Below are positions 60,001 through 64,000 of a stretch of 64,000 bases of DNA, piece by piece. Position 1 is the stretch's first letter. Each line of letters starts with the position of its first letter. Both the position numbers and the translations under genes were made by a program. The notes beneath the pieces are model-generated. The model had not been told where the DNA came from and did no database searches. It saw only the letters and a program-made list of their open reading frames with translations. The DNA comes from Ulva prolifera (taxonomy: Eukaryota; Chlorophyta; Ulvophyceae; Ulvales; Ulvaceae): positions 439,213-503,212 of the forward strand of contig CM041201.1 of assembly GCA_023078555.1 (NCBI GenBank). Reading direction: 5' to 3'.

Positions 60001-62145
60001 TTGCGTTGCCAAGGGGATGGTCATGCAGCAACCGTGTATGTGCAGCAGCCCAAACCTTTCAGTTGCGCAGCCATGGCCTGCAGCGCTTCCACACACCCAC
60101 GCCCACTCGCACGCAGCATGCATATGTGTTGCAACTCCACAAACCCACACGCAGCATGCGTACGTGTCGACCCTGCGCCCGCTGACGCGCGGACGGTGCC
60201 GCCGTGCAGCGTGACGGGGTGGAAGGACGTCGGCGGCATGGGCGAGGCGAAGGAGGCGCTGTACGAGGCGCTCGAGCTGCCGCTGCGCTTCGCGAAGCTC
60301 GTCGCCAAGGCCCCGCTGCGGCTGCGCACCGGCGTGCTGCTGTATGGGCCGCCCGGCTGCGGCAAGACGCACGCCGTGCGCGCCGCCGTCGCCGCGACCG
60401 GCGTCCGCTTCATCGGCGTCAAGGGCCCAGAGCTGCTCAACAAGTACATCGGTGCGAGCGAGGAGGCCGTGCGCGGCGTGTTTGCGCGCGCGCAGGCCGC
60501 GGCCCCCTGCGCGCTCTTCTTCGACGAGTTTGACTCGATCGCGCCGCAGCGCGGCAGCGGCAGCGACAGCACCGGCGTGACGGAGCGCATGGTGAACCAG
60601 CTGCTGACGGAGCTGGACGGCGTCGAGCGGCTGCAGGGCGTGTGCGTGATCGCGGCGTCGAACCGGCCGGACCTCATCGACGCCGCGCTGCTGCGCCCCG
60701 GCCGCCTCGACCGCCTCATCTATTGCGGCTTCCCCTCGCGCCCTGAGCGCCTCGACATCCTGACCTCTCTCTTCCTCAAGGTGCGGCTAGGCGCGGCGGT
60801 GCATGGGCTTGTGGGTGGGGGGCATCGTACCGGTGGTGCTGCCTCGTGCTCTGCTGCTGCCGTTTGTTACGCTGGTTCTGCGGGGCTTTTTTGCGAAACT
60901 TTCCTGGCGTACGACCCACCCGAGATGGCCTGAGATGAGGCAGCGTGTTACGCCTGTCCCATTTGACTCGCCAGGCGTTACTCTGCGGGGTTCGTTGATA
61001 CATTGCCAGGTAGCTGGTCTGCACCGACTGCATGTGCGCGTGTGTACGGCGCCGGCTGACAGAGTGCAACCAATGCAGCCGCCGCGATCGCCTCGAACCA
61101 CAGAACGCCACTAGCACATCAATTCACATGCACAACAGAGCCGCACGGACAGCACAAAGTGCACCCCATTAGACACTCCCCCGCCTATGGCAGCGCGGAT
61201 AACCCCGGCGGCGCGGTGGCTGCAGGTGCAGCACGGCGACGGCATCAGCCTGGAGGAGCTCGCGGACGAGACGGAGGGCTTCAGCGGTGCTGACCTGCGC
61301 GCCATCGTCTCCGAGGCGCAGCTTTCCGCCGTCATGGCCCACCTCGAGCGCCTCAAGGCCGCCGAGGCCGCAGGCGCCGCGCATGACAAGCACGCCGAGC
61401 ATGAGACGCCCCTCGTATCTGCCGCGGTGCGCCCCCTCCCCCTCCCCCACACACACACAACCGCGCCCACATGCGGCATCCGCTGTCGGCGGTGGCATCG
61501 CTGTCGTTGTGCTTGTGCAGTCCCCCAGCGGTGCTAGCAGCCTCTCCGGCTTTACCCTCTCGGCACACGATCGCGTATGCATGCGGCACTTCACTGTAGC
61601 ATATGCCTCGACCCAGGCTCCCAGAGTTTGTAGTCTGCCTGACACAGGCCATGAACGGTGCCACCGCCCTTTCATGGCCAGGCGCTCGACGTTGCACGAT
61701 GCAAGCCGTTGCATTGTGTGTCTGGGCCCTAGCCTACATGGCAACAGTAGGGGGCGTTCATGGATCAAAGCTCACTCAGCGCACACAGCAACGAGTCTCG
61801 CTGTGGTGCTCCGGCGGCGGGGGATCCAACGCACAGAGGCCACCGCGTGCTGCGGAGTGCCGCATAGAGTGCCGCATAGAGTGCCGCGTAGAGTGCCGCA
61901 TAGTGTGCCGCACATTGGGGGGCGGCCATGAGGCTGTGTGGGGTGGGGTGCAGGACGTAGCGGCGGCGCTGGAGAGCGCCCGGCCGAGCCTCAGCGCCGG
62001 CGACCGCAAGGCGATGGAGGGCCGGTTCAACAAGTTCCGCAAGACGCGCGAGGGTAAGAAGGTTTCGCCGTTCAGTAAGGACGCCGAGGCGGCGCGGCGG
62101 GCAGTCACCGACAGCGCCGACTCCCAGCGCGTGGCCCTTGGGTAG
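54921..62145 (+). CDS. PEX1: Peroxin 1, AAA ATPase for peroxisomal receptor recycling
   Basis: With PEX6 it extracts ubiquitinated PEX5 from the peroxisome membrane. The N-domain begins in [19 protein letters not shown] (about 55090) and runs through [20 protein letters not shown]. Start is uncertain (in-frame ATG 54921). Further exons: 56033-56302; 56650 to about 56829; about 57796-58530; 58799-58981; 59474-59877; 60210-60780; 61226-61426; 61954-62145. D1: Walker [15 protein letters not shown], Walker [12 protein letters not shown]2: [17 protein letters not shown], Walker [16 protein letters not shown], Walker [13 protein letters not shown], then [19 protein letters not shown]-terminal helices start [17 protein letters not shown]. 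Phases agree from 58799 on. Later exons are extremely GC-rich compared with the first. Confidence 0.92.
56979..57038 (+). repeat. (GT)n microsatellite in a PEX1 intron
   Basis: About 60 bp of pure GT repeat, within the intron that precedes the exon at 57796. Confidence 0.95.
57204..57660 (+). repeat. Three spaced copies of an 80-bp element in a PEX1 intron
   Basis: Copies at 57204-57283, 57415-57493 and 57581-57660. Each contains TGTCGACGGGCG twice and then a hairpin GGGCG-CTTACAA-CGCCC. The sequences between copies are mostly unrelated, except for short CCAC-rich stretches. Spacing is 211 and 166 bp. The nature of the element is not known. Confidence 0.85.
59351..59395 (+). repeat. Near-perfect 15-bp inverted repeat with tRNA A-box-like loop
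   Basis: The arm TGTGGTAGTCCAGTG at 59351-59365 pairs with 59381-59395 in all 15 positions (one G-U). The loop GTAGAGCGGTCTTAT, together with the arm, reads like the D-arm region of a tRNA (AGTCCAGTGGTAGAGCGG). It lies in the PEX1 intron 58982-59473. No B box or T arm follows. Confidence 0.8.
61855..61914 (+). repeat. 12-bp tandem repeat in a PEX1 intron
   Basis: Five units of GAGTGCCGCATA, the third with one change and the fifth with two or three, in the intron before the last exon. Confidence 0.9.
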
Positions 62146-62179
62146 GTCGTTGTGATTGTACGGCGTTTGCAGGCCTGCG

Positions 62180-62233
<54 letters not shown>

Positions 62234-62865
62234 GTGCTGTGTGTGTTGGAATTGCAGGCCTGCGTGTAGTGTAGGCCAGCCCTTTGCTCCGTTTGCAGTT
62301 CGACAGCCAGTTTTTTCCACCTTCATGAGGCGGGAGTGAGATGTAGAGTGCTAGTAGGTAGCCGTGACGTGTACAATGTGGGGGGGAGTATCTATGGAGT
62401 GTGAGTGTGTTTTGGGGCGTGGTCCTGCAACACCGGGGCTGGCGTGTGGCAGGCGATATTCTGGCATCGACCTGGAGAGTTTAGTTGCGGCCAGCTCGGG
62501 CCATGGGCATGCCCGGGCTATGGTTGGCTGACACCTGCTGTTCAAACACGTGAAGATGGAATTGCATCGCATCGTGTTGATGCCAGGACTGCAATCAGTG
62601 CTCCGTGGATAGTGCCGACCATGCGGCTGCTTTTTCGGCTATTATGATGCTCGTGTGATGGCGGGGATCCTGAATCAAGCTCATTTTTCTCAATCTCCTT
62701 TAACTTTGTGGCTCCCGTCGAGATCATGCATGTTTCGGTCCAGCACTGTGACGCTGCCCACAGCTATCTCCGCCGTTGCCCACGCCGCTGTAATCACATA
62801 TTACCCGCACTTTGGATGTCTGTTCGTATCCTCTTGATGCCCCATCAGGGATATGTTGAGAGTCG
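62146..62865. other. Intergenic region PEX1 to LIP2, with (TG)n
   Basis: A TG microsatellite lies at 62181-62229. The rest shows no coding segment and should hold the PEX1 3' end and the LIP2 promoter. Confidence 0.5.
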
Positions 62866-63743
62866 ATGCAGACCTTGAGTTCAGGGAGGCATGTGCGCCT
62901 ACAGAAGCGGGCCTTGTACCCGAGATCACAAAAGAATGTAGTGTTGTACGATCTGCATGACCGCACTGTGACGTACGAGCAGGCGTGGCAGTGGCAGAAA
63001 GAGCGTGCTCACGCCATCGCCAGTGGCGAATGTGCAGAGCAGGCGTTGTTGCTCCTGCAACACCCACCAGTATACACGCTCGGGACCAGAAGCACTTTAG
63101 ACAATGTCAAATTTGACACCGAGAGTCCTCCTCACCCCATCTTCCGGACGGAGAGAGGCGGAGAGGTGACATACCATGGCCCAGGGCAGCTTGTGATCTA
63201 CCCCATACTCGATCTCAGACAACACGGCAAGGACTTGCACGCATACTTGAGGCTGCTCGAAGACATCATAATAGAAGCTCTAGAGAAGGTGTCAGGAATC
63301 ACTGCCCACCGAGAGAAAGGATTAACTGGTGTGTTCTGCCAATGCGCAGCACACTGGTAATTTCTGGGAGCATGGCCATTCCACGAGCATGTGGCCTCGT
63401 TCCTGCCAGAAATTTGCGTCAATCTGCCGACATTGTGTGCATTGGTGCAGGTGTATGGGTGTCTACTGGGAAGATTGCTGCGATCGGAGTACGTGCCACA
63501 AGGTGGATCTCGTACCATGGAGCGGCGCTGAACGTAGATGTCAATCTACAACCATTTTCAGAGATCGTCCCGTGTGGGATACAAGACCGTGACGTGACCA
63601 GCGTGGTCAGGCATCTCAGTGAAGGCGGCAGCTGCATGCCACAACAGCAGCTCGTGACTGAGTACAGCCAGGCTCTGGTGCAGGCATTTGAGAAGCATTT
63701 TAATACCAGCGTGACGTCCGTAAGGCACAGCCTAGATGTCTGA
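62866..63743 (+). CDS. LIP2: Octanoyl (lipoyl) transferase, LipB family
   Basis: Moves octanoyl from acyl carrier protein to the lipoyl domains of organellar 2-oxoacid dehydrogenases and the glycine cleavage H protein. Two exons: 62866-63328 and 63451-63743, split within LTG|VWV, donor GTGTGT, 251 residues. Conserved blocks: [56 protein letters not shown] (catalytic lysine of KIAAIG), [18 protein letters not shown] (nucleophile cysteine in PCGI) and VTSV. The 20-residue basic start ([20 protein letters not shown]) could be a mitochondrial targeting sequence. The ATG is at 62866. Confidence 0.92.
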
Positions 63744-64000
63744 CTGTGCAAGTAGTAGCGATTTCATCCTAGGCACTAACTCCTCTGCTCATGCAGTCCC
63801 TGTACCTGCTTCCTGTCAAAGGAAGTTGTGCCTGGGCTTCAGGCTTTACGACAAGCCAGAGCAGTGCATATCTAATTCCATGTATGACTTCTGATCTGCA
63901 GCATCATCGAGACCGCTGAAAGCCGCATGCTGCGTTGTCACATTCGGAGTCGATGGTGTGCCACAGGCCAAGGAGTGTGTTACAAGGACGAAGCAAGGCA
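63744..64000. other. 3' flank of LIP2 and truncated dispersed repeat
   Basis: No coding segment is recognised. The last 24 bases (63977-64000, GTGTTACAAGGACGAAGCAA and on) match the repeat end found at 9808-9846 and 37401-37439, cut by the window end. Confidence 0.55.

Overview
The window looks like nuclear DNA of a green alga (Viridiplantae, probably a chlorophyte). The genes are split by many short spliceosomal introns. The donor is very often GTGCG(C/A/T) and the acceptor usually TGCAG. Several proteins are of plant type: a MAP kinase kinase with a C-terminal NTF2-like domain (MKK3 type), TOM2A-like four-pass membrane proteins, an XEG113-type GT77 arabinosyltransferase and a SAMBA-like APC/C protein. 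The species cannot be named from this sequence. Exon coordinates were worked out by hand from reading frame, splice signals and remembered family sequences.

Layout. 0-2.2 kb (minus): a SAMBA-like small gene, then the farnesyl/geranylgeranyltransferase alpha subunit (FNTA). The stop of the first and the start of the second overlap as ATGA. 4.7-8.7 kb (plus): splicing factor SMU1, 8 exons. 10.3-11.8 and 14.4-16.6 kb (plus): tandem TOM2A paralogues; only the second ends in a CaaX prenylation motif. 18.0-20.9 kb (minus): MKK3-type kinase. 24.5-27.5 kb (plus): a protein kinase fused to a Pro-Gly-Leu-Ala repeat array. 27.5-40.1 kb: gene-poor, repeat-built DNA with two diverged ~3.5-kb units (U1, U2) and decayed copies of the TilS and XEG113 genes. 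41.7-42.7 kb (minus): a WRN-like 3'-5' exonuclease. 46-53.9 kb: more repeat, then intact TilS (minus) and XEG113 (plus), the sources of the decayed copies. 54.9-62.1 kb (plus): peroxisomal AAA ATPase PEX1. 62.9-63.7 kb (plus): lipoyl(octanoyl)transferase.

Repeats. One dispersed family looks tRNA-derived (SINE-like): it has a B-box-like head and a TTTAC-repeat tail. Its pieces sit at many duplication borders. U1 carries a ~356-bp insertion with an 11-bp target-site duplication that is absent from U2, and this insertion encodes a convincing type I hammerhead ribozyme, as Penelope-like elements do. A second small insertion (224 bp, 10-bp target duplication, almost free of T) lies in the decayed XEG113 copy.

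How the genes relate. FNTA makes the enzyme subunit that would prenylate the CaaX end of TOM2A. SMU1 acts in splicing, PEX1 in peroxisome import, LIP2 in lipoylation, TilS in tRNA-Ile decoding in an organelle, XEG113 in glycosylation of Hyp-rich proteins, and MKK3 in signalling. No operon-like functional cluster is seen beyond the SAMBA-FNTA pair. In at least five genes on both strands, the 3' exons are far more GC-rich at third positions than the 5' exons.
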